The position numbers and the translations under genes were made by a program. Positions 23,201-30,900 of a stretch of 64,000 nt of DNA are shown one piece after another. The stretch covers positions 186,001-250,000 of the forward strand of contig NZ_QHJG01000001.1 of the NCBI RefSeq assembly GCF_003184185.1. Direction: 5' to 3'. The notes beneath the pieces are model-generated. The model was not told the origin of the DNA, did no database searches, and saw only the letters and a program-made list of their open reading frames with translations. Within the stretch, counting starts at the first letter, position 1. Every line of letters starts with the position of its first letter. Source of the DNA: Legionella qingyii. GTDB taxonomy: Bacteria; Pseudomonadota; Gammaproteobacteria; Legionellales; Legionellaceae.

Positions 23201-23634
23201 GCGCGTTACTTAATGCAGAAACGTGGCAAAAACTACTACAAGAGCTCGGTTTTGCGGTAGATGTGTTTGCGATGCCCAAAGAGGTGGAGCAATCGATTTT
23301 TGTTGCACGATTAAAAAATCGGCCTGGTCATCATACCTTGTTACAAAAATCGGTAGATTCACAAAATGACAGGGAGTTGATGCCAGCAAAAACTGCAAAT
23401 TCAGATGAGTTATTGACACTATTAGCAAGACATGTACATTGTGCGGCAACTACTTTGGATTTAAATCAATCTCTGGCTCAATATGGCTTTGATTCATTGG
23501 CAGCAATCCATTTGGCAGAACAAATTAAATGTGAGCTAAAGATCAACATTTCACCAACGGTATTGCTTGAAAATGTTTCTTTATCGCAACTCATTAATTC
23601 TATTGCAAAGAAGAAGGAAGAACTTTTATGTTAA
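14200..23634 (+). CDS. trans-AT polyketide synthase (DH-ACP-KR-KS-KR-ACP-KS-KR-cMT-ACP)
   Basis: ATG at 14200 overlaps the previous gene by 29 bases; ATG at 14212 is an equal alternative because neither has a clear ribosome site. 3144 residues. DH: DHRIDGVRVLPG (~23), HPALLDGATF (~177). ACP: LGFDSS (~315). KR: GGHGGLG (~549), YAAAN (~678), placed after the ACP, which fits the second half of a split module begun by the preceding KS. KS5: SMCSSS Cys947, HGTGT, NFGH. KR: GGLGSIG (~1390), YAVYN (~1511). ACP: LGFNSL, Ser1648. KS6: TACSSS Cys1862, HATAT, NIGH. KR: GGDGQVG (~2488), with Tyr but no Asn in its YSATCYY motif, so activity is doubtful. cMT: LELGGGTG (~2875). ACP: YGFDSL, Ser3099. It ends at this ACP with no thioesterase, so chain release must be done by a separate enzyme or by further PKS elsewhere. 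Confidence 0.97.
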   Translation: MNFLMLNEFKIKLNADNYLVADHRIDGVRVLPGIAYLDIIARCFQSEFFELTQVTYPHAAKVQAGETIVLIVAYDSQRHTIEIYHQEHGQNIVHFKSIAEFKRPKLPILIHLPKANEQIHSMSTIYSLARASFIEHGEFMQVSGSTYINAPQIAMELTLGSKAQPYLSSFYLHPALLDGATFAIAALHFDEVVHAGPDMGYLPLGIDKVSVFARVTTATLVVKAEIMPTPHESLIKCRIQLFTPAGDLVVVLEGLTNKRFQRQQFGQQEVTQSVTVLPTVHGDTQKKIEVLIRNHLQDAPEFLEPHVSFFDLGFDSSSLIALVDVLEQQFDLELYPTLLFEQNTLEKLTEYINSYDSLPRESDSVGPTEQLPKQLENADYALYVPTKTKINRSLNDKRILVINDRLNDDQALEFYQEHSKEDWIIYDGRYHQTDLDLHTVLNRLVQTFARLLSGIQGKLPSLVVGLSPKQAILIHSVSAFFSCLAKEYPQHQFSIFVSDECVKENTKDLSSMEGCVYLHQDTLYAASYIKLQLNHALPCSSFKTGGSYLIVGGHGGLGRLLTRYLSTQYQAKIHVVGRTKKIVSDENVTYYQLDVCDVDAVNHFFATHDFPIDGLFYLAGEKHDRLLMNISPDDIEKTVRSKLDGLRVIHHALQHKSIDFYCLYSSLSAEIGNLGQSIYAAANAALNAYACEQEQLRLAGKHPSRFISISWPYWSEGGMEINALQLQKLQEEYGTVPLKASHAFPLLERAFAANVPHVVIANPALLKHRLLKSQECPLDKFQTQPEVPDINEQDIAIIGISFQLPDAANLEELWSNLAAGKSSIKTVQRNWHYTPYPWGGYLDDIASFDPLFFNISPRDAALIDPQERLFLANAWHCLEDAGYAQLQEKNIGVIAASMFHLYQNYGVEQYQQDADVKCPQSSGASIANRVSYALNLTGPSFSLDSMCSSSLTAIDLACRYLANDEVDAMLVGGVNLCSHPYKLASLVQNKFLSPTGKSAPFQEQADGYVPGEGVVVLLLKNAKKALADGDSIYALIKGLALNHGGMGSGFTVPNASAQAKVMQHALAKARIMPEQIDYIEAHGTGTSLGDPIELAALKQVFGSRSVQKPLYVGSIKSNFGHLEAAAGMAGIVKLVAQFQAQALAPSINALPLNPGLNIDDVPIEIITHYLPQQTLHFAGLSSFGAGGSNAHLILQNGSHKLYPRPKTQYKNQNYWLSHSETVTHLCYRMDIVPCTLEPIAHFEELYQLDSGVQPMYFKRANAETRLKKAVIVFGEASHPSEQLIALLTQCIAVNPEVQFILIHQSRSHWMESHALMMSLPNQLKHYQKNILISHLSSLPASEVVSIVSNEAQQRDHRLVAYDTTRQTIALNLVTTAVQPRRINPELRVVVLGGLGSIGYQFCHTLIAAGIYRFNVIGRSALDSQRQQMLADLGGEIHYIQHDFSNPYHSSFSYDVIINCLGVMPGQSKNEAAQRKKLHYHLSQFIQQNHPQKLISISSLSALAGFSTQDDYAVYNASLIAFTAYCQEHVCVYLPFVMTETSQSPDQLNWLTWSKNTQGLEPLKTGDLKVICRQLLTLPAGEYIPFQGNPQQFHKYLTQECFNVPLQKLPERISLNEGYSLYELIESIIGVSAQQVKDENTFYQLGFNSLTLSELAEAITTHYQVQIAPNQFFEFHTVKKLQEYLLENKRNTPDFPLKRLDSTLSNVVICGYYCSFPQCPTPEDYWQALLARKDCTQMPLKMRFENQDDESLKMGFIDHYADFDFAFFEMGLEQAKYMDPQQRKLLELSWHVFEDAGVAPSSLKGKNIGVFVAIQFDDYARLLDRNQINSLYQITGCAKTFAANRISHFFDFHGPSETIDTACSSSVTALNRAVQAIKHGECESALVLGVSLLCDVKTLELTTQLNVLSPTNCCRPFDAQADGYVKGEGLAGLFLVGDALAVAQKLRIEATIKAIHVNHGGQSQSLTAPNPVAQKQLLSQVYQHEISVEEIDYFEAHATATRLGDPIEFSVLHELFAQRTKPLYIGSVKSNIGHTEPVAGLAGVIKGLLMLKHQIIPPQANFQEVNPFIRLAESPFHIAKQAKPALLTTIAINSFGFGGSNGHCILTHQGISTQQLPNLPYVPIKLSAKTNEALVRISAQLLDYLSSAGEHFCMTQLSYSLNVGRADFACRKLLIVEDLDDLREQLKQGVKSSSSLQKNFSSVDTLLELRHSPDQLKDYLSQLALAYQEGQFIDWQHVYKEIGAIPLALPVYPFATHYCWFAEHAKLKPVSNEIECYEPIWRKKTVESLELNRYQQLAIFLTRAQEQSVKYALQQTSYKGMICFIFVDEQDSVDHGVQWLQEHSCELIYYFAGMWDEPINSTSLISSQRFGMAGFLHLIKKLKELDYHEKSLTLYVFSNNAYGLKQSTINPYAASLHGLAQSLKKEHPYWLIECIDLVDNTISAHALTVSNQGQAYPLVLAHDGVWHRQLKAVNRSLNHSVPTDEVIVLIGGDGQVGKYLVPKFIERNPRALIIASRSSISRTEGIIHWRTVDCTVADEVESLLAEVIQRYGAIDCLYHLGACYAESPVSSLSYEDYLSQMYVKVLGTYHLINACHRSEVKHVVITSSVQVYTQNKNRGAYSATCYYADALIQALHSEKTKLVHWGFWQQENEAANQLMLSSGIAPITAEQGYYSLQLAACSPQSNLSFFNVSQSVKTMMPICTDPLTQETEDLLLFNQGLSDLEYFCFHLMKHYLLTQGVVWSQSNLAAGVHKDYENYYLALINMLKNFERSHLPQNPYQIKSHAELLHDQVQLMRKYPQIKSFVQLLRVCAMHFTEVVTGQKTIQQVMFPFGRDDLVRAIYQKNLLAHYYNQTIASLVKDISSARPNRVDILELGGGTGATTEAILTQCSDKVRYMFSDINPQFVARAKEYSTQYAEVDTCILDINKPVMSKQFDLIIASNVLHTADDMRQCLMNIIPLLRDDGVLIINEATANSLFLAFTFGLFKQWHTNKDEYRIPASALLNAETWQKLLQELGFAVDVFAMPKEVEQSIFVARLKNRPGHHTLLQKSVDSQNDRELMPAKTANSDELLTLLARHVHCAATTLDLNQSLAQYGFDSLAAIHLAEQIKCELKINISPTVLLENVSLSQLINSIAKKKEELLC

Positions 23635-24578
23635 GTAATGAAGAATACACTGAGGTGAGAAAATCATTGAATTTTAAGCGACGACTTACCAAGAGTCTTA
23701 GCTTTCTAATTGCTGATATCGTGTTGCTTTGTGCTGCAGTTATTTTTCTGGGAAAAAACAGCCTGCTGTTCTATTGTCTTGGTGAAATTTGTTTGGCGAT
23801 TTTATTTCTGCATAATTTTATTTTACTTCATGAGTGCGGTCATAATACCTTATCGAGTAAATCCTGGCTGAATGTGGCTCTTGGCCATTACATGAGTATT
23901 TTTTGTTGCATGCCGTTTTATCCATGGAAAATCATTCATGAAGAGCACCATAAATGGACTGGGCATATTGATAAAGATCCAGTATTTGAATTACTGAAAC
24001 AGGCAAAAATAAGTAAGAAACTACCCTGGATTTTTCATGTTGGTTGGAGAACCTTTATTCCATTAAATGTGTTTTTTTTACATCTGGTTTATTGGACCTA
24101 TCCTCTTAAACTGCTAAAACAAAAAAAACTATCTCGCGTTATGTTTCGACAATGTTTGTTTTCTGTGCTTTTTTTGTTTTTTGCTTACGTATTTTTAAAA
24201 TGGTGTTTTCCAAGCTTTTTAACGTTTAAAAATCTAGCTCCTGCGATTTTAATTTATGGAATCCTCTGGGAAACCTTGTCTACTCCGCAGCATTTAGGTT
24301 TAGAACCCACACAACATCGACCTACATTAAAAGAACATGCGCAAACGACGCGCAGCACCTGGTTTCCTCGATGGCTACAACATTATTTATTTTTAAATTT
24401 TGGCTATCACGTGGAACATCATTTTTTCCCAGCTCTGCCTTGGCATGAATTGGAAAAAGCACATTTTAAAATTAAACCCTTGTTAAAAAATGAATATCAA
24501 ATGGTAATAGGTGGGGTCTGGAATATTCAAATGCGTAGCCAAAACATGGAGAAAGCGATTGGGGTTCATGATGATTAA
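23628..24578 (+). CDS. membrane fatty-acid desaturase family protein
   Basis: ATG overlaps the PKS stop by 7 bases, with AAGGAAG upstream, so it is translationally coupled. 316 residues. Three His clusters of the membrane di-iron desaturase/hydroxylase family are visible: HECGH, HEEHH and HVEHH, with hydrophobic spans between them. Family members insert a double bond, triple bond or hydroxyl into an acyl chain, bound to lipid, CoA or ACP, using O2. In this operon the likely substrate is the polyketide or its acyl starter (inference). It may create an alkene or alkyne, as related desaturases do in polyyne and terminal-alkyne pathways. An unrelated role in membrane lipid desaturation is less likely given the coupling. 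Confidence 0.9.
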   Translation: MLSNEEYTEVRKSLNFKRRLTKSLSFLIADIVLLCAAVIFLGKNSLLFYCLGEICLAILFLHNFILLHECGHNTLSSKSWLNVALGHYMSIFCCMPFYPWKIIHEEHHKWTGHIDKDPVFELLKQAKISKKLPWIFHVGWRTFIPLNVFFLHLVYWTYPLKLLKQKKLSRVMFRQCLFSVLFLFFAYVFLKWCFPSFLTFKNLAPAILIYGILWETLSTPQHLGLEPTQHRPTLKEHAQTTRSTWFPRWLQHYLFLNFGYHVEHHFFPALPWHELEKAHFKIKPLLKNEYQMVIGGVWNIQMRSQNMEKAIGVHDD

Positions 24579-25185
24579 GATGTTGGATAAGACTCATTTT
24601 GAACTAGAAGCATTTGCGGCCACAATGTGTTTGGATAAACAAATCATTGTTAGTGATTTGCAAGCAGGGCAAGGTGCTCTAGGGCACCATGTTGATTATT
24701 TCGATTCAGCAACTTCTTATGTCACACTTCAGGCAGAAAGGGATGCGCGTTTTATGTTATGGGAAAGTCATGCTTTGCTCGAACCGTGTCAGGATAATTT
24801 TATTTTAAATGTTCATTTCAAACTGTCTGCTAATGAGCTTGCACTATTCGGGGGGACGAAGGACCTGGAAGCTTGGTGTGTGCGAAATCGTATGGTGTTA
24901 CATAAACTTAGAGACGAAGCACACTTAACGTATTATTTTACTTTGTTTGATGCACATAAAATCACGGGTGAGCTGCTTGTGTCTCCAGTGCTTTATTTTG
25001 CTAAAAATCCAGTTTTTACCCTTCAAGCGGAGGAGGAGATAGTGTCTCAGTTCGTTAAGGCAAAACCTATTGTTTTAGAAGTCAAAAAAAATCAGATTGT
25101 TTGTTTTGATAAGTACCATTATCAAATGGCGTATCACCCTGATTTTAATTTTATACGAGTTCATGATGTACATCGAAGTCATTAA
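24571..25185 (+). CDS. unrecognised protein in the PKS operon
   Basis: Start chosen at the second of two tandem ATGs (24568, 24571); a G-run lies just upstream and the start overlaps the desaturase stop. About 204 residues, no signal peptide, no membrane span and no motif I can name. The mix of short strands and central Gly-His residues (GALGHH near residue 30) would suit a small alpha/beta or hot-dog fold, but this is not supported by any signature. It overlaps the hydrolase gene by about 20 bases, so it belongs to the same transcript. A pathway-specific tailoring, dehydratase-like or release role is possible (inference only). Confidence 0.75.
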   Translation: MIKMLDKTHFELEAFAATMCLDKQIIVSDLQAGQGALGHHVDYFDSATSYVTLQAERDARFMLWESHALLEPCQDNFILNVHFKLSANELALFGGTKDLEAWCVRNRMVLHKLRDEAHLTYYFTLFDAHKITGELLVSPVLYFAKNPVFTLQAEEEIVSQFVKAKPIVLEVKKNQIVCFDKYHYQMAYHPDFNFIRVHDVHRSH

Positions 25186-25834
25186 AACCCAGCGATTCAA
25201 ATTTATAAATTATTGTCCTGTTATTGTCGATACTGAGAGTAAAATCTGTATTTTTATCGATCCATCATGGGAAAAAAGAAGGTTTCAGGACTTTGTAACG
25301 CAAAACGATTTAAGGGTTATCGCTATTTTGCTGACCCATCATCATCTGGATCACTCGCATTTGGCGAATTATTTTGCCAAATATTATGAATGTCCTGTTT
25401 ATATGAGTAGTTCTGAAATCGAGTATTATGGATTCCAGTGTCATAACCTCAAAGCGATTTATCCTTTTCAAAATCTTCTTACTTTGGAACATCTTCCCAG
25501 CATCATTATTCATCAAACGCCAGGCCATACTTTTGGTGGTCTTTGCTATCAAATAGATAATGCTTTATTTACAGGTGATACTTTGTTTAACGAGGGTTGT
25601 GGGTTTTGCCATAGCAAAGGTGGGGATGCTGGGATGATGTTTGATTCCCTTAATTATCTAAAAAAAATGATTCCTGATGAAGTGCTGGTATACCCCGGTC
25701 ATCGTTATCATCATGATCTGGGGCAAAGTTTTGCTGAAGTGAAAAAAATGAATATTTATCTAAATATTGAAGAGCGCAATGATTTTATTCAGTTTCGAAC
25801 TAGAAAAACAAAAGGTTTATTAAATTTTAGGTGA
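25166..25834 (+). CDS. metallo-beta-lactamase-fold hydrolase (BaeB/PksB-like)
   Basis: Start set at the second of tandem ATGs (25163, 25166), overlapping the upstream gene; a longer N-terminal extension is possible but would run deep into that gene. 222 residues. The full metal-ligand set of the glyoxalase II branch is present: THHHLDHSH, PGHT, FTGDTLF and GHRYHH. Similar stand-alone hydrolases (BaeB, PksB) are encoded next to the acyltransferase in trans-AT PKS clusters, where they are proposed to hydrolyse thioesters or detoxify. Here it lies 3 bases before the AT gene, the same neighbourhood. It could clear stalled acyl-ACPs or take part in product release, since no thioesterase domain is present (inference). 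Confidence 0.9.
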   Translation: MYIEVIKTQRFKFINYCPVIVDTESKICIFIDPSWEKRRFQDFVTQNDLRVIAILLTHHHLDHSHLANYFAKYYECPVYMSSSEIEYYGFQCHNLKAIYPFQNLLTLEHLPSIIIHQTPGHTFGGLCYQIDNALFTGDTLFNEGCGFCHSKGGDAGMMFDSLNYLKKMIPDEVLVYPGHRYHHDLGQSFAEVKKMNIYLNIEERNDFIQFRTRKTKGLLNFR

Positions 25835-25837
25835 GTT

Positions 25838-26686
25838 ATGAGTGTATTATTATTTCCAGGCCAAGGTTCACAATACAAAGGAATGGGAAAGGAGTTATTT
25901 AAATTGTTTCCTGATCTGGTTGCTGAGGCGAATCAGCTCCTCGGTTATGACATTGAGCGCGCTGTATTTGGTGAGGAAATGAACCAAACGCAATACACTC
26001 AGCCGCTTATTTATTGTGTTTCAATTATGGATTGGCTTGAGAGAAAGGCTCATTTAAAGGTGGATATGGTATTGGGACATAGTTTAGGTGAGTATGCGGC
26101 ACTGTATGCGGCTGGCGTTTTTGATTTTGCTACTGGCTTGAACATCGTTAAACGACGCGCAGAATTGATGAGTGAAGCGAAAGAGGGGGCTATGGCAGCA
26201 ATTTTGGGAATAAATGCGGCTAAAATTGAGGCGATTATCGAAGAAAACCGGCTGCCCTTGGTGATTGCTAATTATAATTCTCCAATGCAAACAGTAATTT
26301 CAGGGACAAAGGAATCGATTGCTGCCAGTTCGCAGTTATTCACTGAAGGGCGTTTTATTCCTTTAAAGGTTAGCGGAGCATTTCATTCACCCTTGATGCA
26401 TACGGCGGCTGAAACCTTTTATTCCTATCTCAAGCAATTTCAGTTGCATCAACCGCGATATCCTATCCTATTAAATGCAACTGCACGGGCCCATGTTGAT
26501 TGTTTGACAGCGATGCCCAAGCTACTCAGCCAACAGTTAGTGAGCCCTGTATTTTGGCATCAAAGCATAGAATATTGTTTGGCTTTAGGCTATTTGGACT
26601 TTGTTGAGCTTGGGCCAGGCCAGGTGTTAACTTCATTGTTGGATGCGATTCTTGACGATCCAGTAATAACACGTACCGTCAACTGA
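25838..26686 (+). CDS. discrete malonyl-CoA:ACP acyltransferase (trans AT)
   Basis: 282 residues, about the size of FabD. Motifs: FPGQGSQYKGMG at the N-terminus, GHSLGEYAA with the nucleophile Ser, and GAFHSPLM with the catalytic His; GAFHS fits malonyl rather than methylmalonyl choice. The three upstream PKS proteins have no AT domain, so this enzyme is expected to load malonyl groups on their seven visible ACPs. It lies 3 bases after the hydrolase gene and ends the operon. A role in primary fatty-acid synthesis cannot be excluded but the context argues for the PKS. Its 3' end overlaps the convergent methyltransferase gene by 54 bases. Confidence 0.95.
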   Translation: MSVLLFPGQGSQYKGMGKELFKLFPDLVAEANQLLGYDIERAVFGEEMNQTQYTQPLIYCVSIMDWLERKAHLKVDMVLGHSLGEYAALYAAGVFDFATGLNIVKRRAELMSEAKEGAMAAILGINAAKIEAIIEENRLPLVIANYNSPMQTVISGTKESIAASSQLFTEGRFIPLKVSGAFHSPLMHTAAETFYSYLKQFQLHQPRYPILLNATARAHVDCLTAMPKLLSQQLVSPVFWHQSIEYCLALGYLDFVELGPGQVLTSLLDAILDDPVITRTVN

Positions 26687-27541
26687 TTCCATGGGCTCCG
26701 TAATTTGATGCTGTTTACGATACTCATCCACAGCTCTTTGACATTCAGTAAAGCCACCATAATCATCAATAATGCAAATACCATTTTGCGATAGCTTTGG
26801 GTATAAGGCATTAAGTACGTCCAATGTTGATTGATAAAAATCAGCGTCAATCCGCAAAAGGGCAATATGTTCGATTTGCTGTTGCATTTGCGGCAAGGTA
26901 TCTTGAAACCAGCCGGGCATTAATTTTATGGAGTCATCATTTAGATCATATCGTTTGAATGCTTCTAGAAGATCATGATGAGAGGTTGAAATTAAGGACT
27001 CTTTTTTAATGTAGGTTAATGAATTGGCGAGAGCAAAAATTTTACTTAAAGTTGCTTCGTCGTACATTTCATAAGGAAAAGCTTCCATCACAGAATTTGC
27101 TAAACGCTGTCGCGCCTTTTGAGGCAATAGCTTCCTGATTTTTAATAAAATTTTGAGGCGAATTAATTTGGAATAGGAAGTCACTAGCGTGCTTGATTCG
27201 GGAAATAAATCAGCCCCCCAAACCTTTCTGGGTATTGAATCGGGATTACCATAAACATTCAGACAGGCTTTTAAATACAATAAAGCACCGCCACGCCAGC
27301 AGCCAGCTTCAACAATATCACCAACAACATGGTTATTCGTTATATGTTTAATTGATTGCTCTATATTATCCAATCGTTTAGGACCAATGAGCGTTCTAAC
27401 TTGGCCATTTGTCATAAATGATTTAAAGGCTTTGGCGGAAGCAATATTAAAATGCCAGTGGTCTGGCTGAGAAGTGTCTAAAGAACCAGTAAGTGATTTT
27501 TTAATTACAGTGAGGTATTTTTCAGCGATTTTATAATTCAT
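26633..27541 (-). CDS. TylF/MycF-type O-methyltransferase
   Basis: 302 residues. The SAM-binding region reads DIVEAGCWRGGA (~97-108), followed by VWGADLFP and the acidic metal-site motifs LRIDADFY and IIDDYGG, as in the TylF/macrocin O-methyltransferase family. Those enzymes methylate sugar hydroxyls in macrolides, and many bacterial homologues act on other hydroxylated products. It runs convergent to the PKS operon and overlaps the AT gene by 54 bases, so it has its own promoter upstream of 27541. A tailoring role on the polyketide is likely but inferred. Confidence 0.88.
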   Translation of the reverse strand: MNYKIAEKYLTVIKKSLTGSLDTSQPDHWHFNIASAKAFKSFMTNGQVRTLIGPKRLDNIEQSIKHITNNHVVGDIVEAGCWRGGALLYLKACLNVYGNPDSIPRKVWGADLFPESSTLVTSYSKLIRLKILLKIRKLLPQKARQRLANSVMEAFPYEMYDEATLSKIFALANSLTYIKKESLISTSHHDLLEAFKRYDLNDDSIKLMPGWFQDTLPQMQQQIEHIALLRIDADFYQSTLDVLNALYPKLSQNGICIIDDYGGFTECQRAVDEYRKQHQITEPMESVDGTCYYWIVKNRIQQ

Positions 27542-27971
27542 TGTGTATTTTAAAATAAATAAGCCAACAGATTAAAGTACGGATTAAGAATGAAGCGATT
27601 CATTTAATATTCCACCAAGTGCATGGAATTTATTATACAGATTAACTCATTGTTTTGTATCAATTAATATACATATGGTTCGAAAAAAATTGATTTGGGG
27701 CTATTGAATTACTCAAGAGAATAAGTAAAAAAATGCTGTGCGTTTTCCTAACAATTCAATTTAATTTAGATTTCAAAATTCACTTTTTAATCTTCATGAG
27801 CCTATTATCATCAAGCATTATGATGCTCAATGAGTGTTAGATTGCAGTATATAAACAGGTTAGGAGCAACTTGAATCCGAAATCACCAGTGAATTTTAGT
27901 TTTTTGGGGGAGCGAAATACCTGATGTAGCCTTAATTTTAAAAAAATGTTTAATCTAGAAAGTTCAATACT
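27542..27971. other. intergenic, no gene seen
   Basis: AT-rich gap holding the promoter side of the O-methyltransferase and the 3' side of the kinase-like gene. A short inverted repeat (AGCAT-TATG-ATGCT near 27814-27827) is the only structure noticed. No ORF of credible composition. Confidence 0.6.
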
Positions 27972-30900
27972 TTATAAGTTTTTATTTTTAGGGCTTTCTG
28001 AAAAGTCGGGGACAACAATGTTTTCGTCATTGCAGGCTGCTTCCATCCTGGCGTTTAGTTCCTTTTTCCAATCTGTTGGATTATCGCCATGGATGCCAAA
28101 AACTTTTCTCAACCCTTCATCTTTACATATTTCATTAGCTAAATTTATAGCTGAGGTGGTTGATGTAGAATAAGAATAGAGAATATTGGTTCTTGTTTTA
28201 CATACAGTTTTTAGTAAGAAATTAATTGCCTCTTCCAATTTTTGTTCATCACCTTTCATATAATGAACGCTTATTTTCATTAAATTCTGTTTAATATAAC
28301 TCTCTTTACTCCCTTTATATTTCTCTTTTTCCTTATTTACCAAGTCCTGTTGAACAGGAACAGGATTGAGTTCCGGATTTTTCTGCAACATCGTGCGCAT
28401 TTTATCTTCTGATAGACTTGCATAGGGATTTTCTGGAGGATTACTTGTCAATACTTTTTGTTCAACCGCGGACAGACTCGCTACAGGTGCATGGACAAAT
28501 TGATCCTTTTGTTTCGCATAAGCCTCCATCATTTTTTCCCATCCTCGCTGATATCGTTCTTCAAATTGAGGATCCAAACTCATTTGTTGTTGGTAAAACT
28601 GATGAAAATTAGGTGGACTGGCAACTTCATCTTTACTCGGCGGTGATACCTGATAACCAGGTATCAGATTCAGTGCATACTGTGCAGGTCCAAGGACCTC
28701 ATGCAAACTATGAAGTCCTCCGCTTACCATATAGGCAGACACAGCGGATAAGTAATTTTGCTTTGCTTCAACGGTTGTAAAATTCCCATAGTTTTCCATA
28801 ATGCCCATAAATAAACTGGTCATACCTGATGGTCCTGCTGCATAGACCGCATCATTCTCAATCAAGTCTCGAGTAAATGGAGAGTCTAGATTTGCCTCTT
28901 GATATTTTACGTCAGGTGTCCAACTGGAACGATCGACGTCCAAACCTTCCTGATTCTGCCCTAGCCGCATTAGCCCCATTTGACTCGAAAATGTCGTTGG
29001 CAGACTTCCTTGCCGTCCTCTTGTTGGATCCGCAGTGAATAATTTGGAACCATACATTTGTTTATCAGAAATAAATTTCAATTTCTCATTATCAAATTCA
29101 TTAAAAAATGCCTGGGGATTATCTCTATATTCTCCATCATTATATTCTTTAACTAATTCAAGCATTCTTCCTGTAGGTTCATTTTTATTCGGAGGTAGAA
29201 TCGATTCAGGTAGTTGTCGCATCCACTTTTGAGCAAAAAGAAATTGGATGAACATGATTTGATTTAATTCATTAGGATCATTTCTTTGTAAAATTTGTCT
29301 CACTTGCTCAATTTTAATTGATTCTGGCTGCGAGCCAAAACCTGTCTGCTCTTTCCCACTTGTTAAATTTTCTGCAAACTCTTCCAGTATATCCTTATAG
29401 TTAAGCTGTTCCATTTGCTTAAAAACGTTTATTAAGGCTTGAGATACATGACCAACGGACTCCATCATCTTATCTGTCGGGCTCTTGAGTAAGGCGATTT
29501 GCATTTCTGATTCAAAACGTCTTGCCAATGGATTGTCATATTTTTCTTGGAGTGTTTGTTGATAGGCGCTATTTTGAATGGCTGAAGCAATATCGCGAAG
29601 CAGGGTTTGTTGTCCCTCATCTTCAAGTTGTGATGCGAGAGAAGTTAAAATAGTTACAGCCTTCCCAGGATTCTGTTCATGGTTTTCAATTAGAATCTTC
29701 ATCTCTTTAATTGCTTGTTGGAGCTTTTCATCGTTTGAGGTTTTTGCAAGTTCCATTAGGTTGTGCAAAGCATAAAAGTAGGCTTCGGTTTTTGATTTAA
29801 AGGGGGATTTTTCAACTTTGATGTCATGTGTAATAGCATGTAATGCATCTTTTGCCTGCTGGATATTGAGCCGTTGATCTGCATCATGATGAGTTAAACC
29901 TTGAATCAGCGCTTTAATTTTTTGACCTTTGGGTGATTGAAATACATCCCCATCAAAGTTCAGAAAATCAGGATGATCTTTTGCTTCTACGGGAACTTCA
30001 TTAATATCCGTGCCAGTTATATAACAATACAAGCTTAGCCCCATGAGATAGGAATGTTCTTTCTCTGCAGAAAACAATTCTCCAGTTTGATCCCCATGTT
30101 CAAATTGTGGGGAACGAAATCCCGATGAATATTGCAAAAAGCCTTCTTTTTGTATTTTGCGGGGATTCACAAGTCCATTTTCAGAATTTAAGAACGATTT
30201 TGTATCAGCGATAAGAACTTGATCGAATTCAGTCACTAAAAAATTTGTGGGCTTTGCATCCGGGAAAAAACCATTGTTTGCTTGAAAATTTAAAAAAATA
30301 TCAGCCATTTGGCTATAAATATTGACTGCATTTAAAACCTGAGTTTCTCTTAACTGAGTAAGAATTTGTCGTTTCTCATCAGCTGAAATTTCATCATATT
30401 CTGTGAACTCATCACATAATTTTTGTAGTTCTATCTGGTCAGATTCTTCAACGGTACCTGCAATATCTTTTTCAATAAGTGCAATTTTTGCTTGTACTTT
30501 CATGCCATGAGATAATACATCGCCTTTTGCACAAAACTCAGTAAGTTCAAGACTGTATATATAATCACCAGATCGCTTCTGGATCGCTTGCTGAGATGCA
30601 TATACTTCTGCAAGACTGTCCCTTACTGCAGTTTGTTTAAGGCGCTCATAGGTTTTTCTGTAATTTCCTTTGTTGGGGGTAATTTTTAAAACTTGCCGCA
30701 GGCCAGTTTCATTATCAGTAAGTAAATAATTTTGGGCATTTCCACCACCTAAAAATTTTATTTGATATTTTTCTAATCCAGGAAGTATGGCGTCAAATTC
30801 TTGATGAAATGTATCCGCATCAAATTTTTTGGGAAATGAGAGAATCTTTACAATTTTTTGTGCTGTCTCATAACTTAAATTGTCGATGTTTTGTGCCAAA

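Noticed and set aside
24511..24570. Longer N-terminus for the 204-residue PKS-operon protein
   Set aside because: It would lie fully inside the desaturase gene, and tandem ATGs at the overlap are the better start.
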